Assembly: GCA_903823545.1 (NCBI GenBank)
Contig: CAIJTL010000633.1
Coordinates: 1-6,909, forward strand
Reading direction: 5' to 3'
From: an uncultured Planctomycetaceae bacterium
GTDB taxonomy: Bacteria > Planctomycetota > Planctomycetia > Planctomycetales > Planctomycetaceae
Length of the DNA stretch: 6,909 nucleotides
Positions 6,301 through 6,909 of the stretch are shown piece by piece. Within the stretch, counting starts at the first letter, position 1; each line of letters starts with the position of its first letter. The translations under genes were made by a program, and so were the position numbers. The notes beneath the pieces were generated by a model. That model saw nothing but the letters and a program-made list of their open reading frames with translations, was not told the DNA's origin and made no database searches.

Positions 6301-6909
6301 TGCGCTTGTCACGCTGCTGCGTGATTGCTTCGAGCAGCTTCGGATACTTCTCGTTGGCTTCCGCGAACTCCGTTCGTCGACGTTCTTCAATTTCTTCAAG
6401 TGTTGCGGCTAATTCATCATCGGCTCGTTTCATTCCAGCAGCACGCTTGACTGTCACGACCCGCTGCCATTCGAGGAAGACTTCTTCTTTGTGCTTGAGT
6501 TCTGTGTCGGAGATCTTCTGCCAGCGTTGTCGCGCTCTTTGTGCGGTGATGTATCGCTCAAAGAGCGGCTCATAAATCGCAATCGACTGATTCCGGCCGG
6601 TGTTCAGCAAAATCCACATTGTGATCGAGATCGGGAACAGCAACACCACGCCGCTGAAGACGAGCCATTCCACTCGATCCGGTTTTGTCTCGATCGGAAG
6701 TATTGCCGGATCGATCAATGACATGATGCCGAATAAGACGGCCCATGTGAGGAATGCCAAGCCGTGAGGACGCCAGCCAGAAAACAAAGCCGGAATGCGC
6801 AATTTCTGTAACGCTACGAGATGCGTTCTGACCGTTTCGCAGGCATCTCGAAACTGCGCGGTCACCGCCTCCAAGTCATTCGAGGTGGGCTTCTCCGGTT
6901 TGGGGGGAT
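3311..6909 (-). CDS. Membrane-anchored FtsK/SpoIIIE-type ATPase with three RecA-like modules, EccC/EssC-like (5' end beyond window)
   Basis: Residues are numbered from TTG 6872-6874, which would give 1187 residues. The frame stays open to the window edge, adding PPKPEKPTSND, and no ribosome binding site sits near the TTG, so the true start is probably further upstream. Two transmembrane helices (about 37-54 and 70-91) are followed by a charged coiled coil (about 105-265). Three RecA-like modules come next. The middle one is intact: Walker A GKTGSGKS (605-612), Walker B ILFVVDEF (708-715) and a GSQT sensor (750-753). It should hydrolyse ATP. Module 1 (about 316-485) has DEGRPAAV (335-342) in place of Walker A and VVANFP in place of Walker B. 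Module 3 (about 895-1150) has VGQAEPAAV (909-917) and FVVVFN (1029-1034), both lacking catalytic residues. The layout recalls EccC/EssC, the type VII secretion motor, although those usually keep a different module active. No WXG100 partner is visible. A DNA-pumping or other translocase role remains possible. Confidence 0.9.
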   Translation of the reverse strand, partial: PPKPEKPTSNDLEAVTAQFRDACETVRTHLVALQKLRIPALFSGWRPHGLAFLTWAVLFGIMSLIDPAILPIETKPDRVEWLVFSGVVLLFPISITMWILLNTGRNQSIAIYEPLFERYITAQRARQRWQKISDTELKHKEEVFLEWQRVVTVKRAAGMKRADDELAATLEEIEERRRTEFAEANEKYPKLLEAITQQRDKRMMAAETEFPARFEKLKQRFDWEIDKRSKQHDEEVAACTERFQQSWLNMASTWLEGWQELVDDAANANQLCDEWFRDWQTLGSSPLQLPTQIPPAIRLGDFAIDLAMIPDGVPHEPQLVPAQTSFTLPACLPFPERPSLLLKVADEGRPAAVEVLQNTMLRLLTTVPGGKVRFTILDPVGLGDNFAAFMHLADFDELMITGRIWTEQAQIEQRLADLTEHMENVFQKYLRNEFRSIQEYNVHAGEVAEPYHVLVVANFPANFSEQAARRLVSIATSGPRCGVFALMSVDSKLRLPLNFDLKDLEDNATVFDWEKATSDREAQFVARDDELKVLPLTLDLPPDPELFTKLVRAAGHESKDARRVEVAFERIAPKEANIWTSDSRGGLDVPLGRAGATKLQNLRLGKGTSQHVLIAGKTGSGKSTFLHILITNAALHYGPDQLEFYLIDFKKGVEFKTYATHELPHARVIAIESDREFGVSVLERLDAILKERGDLFRDVGVQDLAGYRDARPQERMPRILFVVDEFQEFFVEDDKHSQTAALLLDRLVRQGRAFGIHVLLGSQTLGGAYSLARSTLGQMAVRIALQCSESDAHLILSEDNTAARLLTRPGEAIYNDANGLVEGNHPFQIAWLPDSRRDVHLDKIQEITARRNVRMAPAIIFEGNIPADPRRNGDLEALISTPLWGAPQQQQIAWLGEAVAIKDPTTVGFHQQGGQNLLIVGQAEPAAVGMLAAGIVSLACQLPPAISSTTRQRVVEPEDDAGSGEQETRNPKQGGCAQFIILDGSIGDAVSSQTWVQLQQTLPHEMRVGDPRDVPEILTGLAAEMSRREKSASRDHAPIFVVVFNIGRFRDLRKSDDDFGFSLSSGGEKKVSPSKMFLDLLKNGPGLGIHWLIWSDTYNNVSRWFSSQTLREFELRIVFQMSASDSSNLIDSPVAGRLGTNRAILHMVDQGTNEKFRPYGPPPSEWLDNVAHRWQPLVTELAPPHASANDDLTQFTIV
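3983..4069 (-). repeat. In-frame low-complexity insert in ATPase module 3, possibly a captured genomic repeat
   Basis: This 87-bp stretch encodes residues 936-964 of the ATPase. It runs from SSTTRQRVVEPEDD through AGSGEQETRN to PKQGG. It separates the helix ending SLACQLPPA from the strand AQFIILDG, two elements that FtsK-type folds normally join by a short loop. The composition (polar, charged, Q/R/E/T-rich) is unlike the flanking fold. On the plus strand the DNA contains the near-tandem GCTCCCCGCTTCCCGC and CACTCGCTGGCGCGTTGTGC. The latter resembles the short interspersed repeats of planctomycete intergenic DNA, as far as I recall. The length is a multiple of three, so the frame survives. 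Confidence 0.4.

Overview
The window looks like planctomycete chromosomal DNA of moderate GC content (Pirellula/Rhodopirellula-like). The main clue is two DUF1559 proteins. This family is hugely expanded in Planctomycetes, with a type IV prepilin-like N-terminus and a C-terminal H-x-G/DG-V signature. A small transthyretin-fold-type lipoprotein follows one of them, which is the usual planctomycete pairing. No tRNA, rRNA or CRISPR array was seen. Both window edges cut through reading frames, so this may be a contig whose left end was broken at an insertion sequence (inference).

Layout, left to right. Bases 1-115 (+) carry the last 37 codons of an ISL3-type transposase. It abuts a DUF1559 gene (112-921, +) that has lost its prepilin-like N-terminus, so it is probably an IS-disrupted remnant. 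Directly behind it sits a small lipoprotein gene (926-1348, +) with a TTG start and a good ribosome binding site. A perfect 12-bp stem-loop at 1433-1466 separates this plus-strand group from everything to the right, which is all on the minus strand and convergent with it. Reading leftwards from the right edge, the minus-strand genes are as follows. First is a very large membrane-anchored FtsK/SpoIIIE-type ATPase (3311 to the window edge). Second is a small exported histidine-rich, probably metal-binding protein (2612-3088). Third is an intact DUF1559 protein (1484-2404).

The large ATPase dominates the window. It has two transmembrane helices, a long charged coiled coil and three consecutive RecA-like modules. 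Only the middle module has intact Walker A and B motifs; the first and third are degenerate. That layout recalls the EccC/EssC motor of type VII secretion, but no WXG100 substrate or other secretion component lies in the window, so the role is inferred. The third module carries a 29-residue low-complexity insert that may be a small genomic repeat captured in frame.

Regulatory structure is concentrated around the histidine-rich gene. Four TCACAA/TTGTGA motifs lie upstream of it. Two back-to-back hairpins sit at its 3' end. An 11-nt segment near its 3' end is perfectly complementary to the Shine-Dalgarno region of the downstream DUF1559 gene, which would allow translational masking if the two are co-transcribed.
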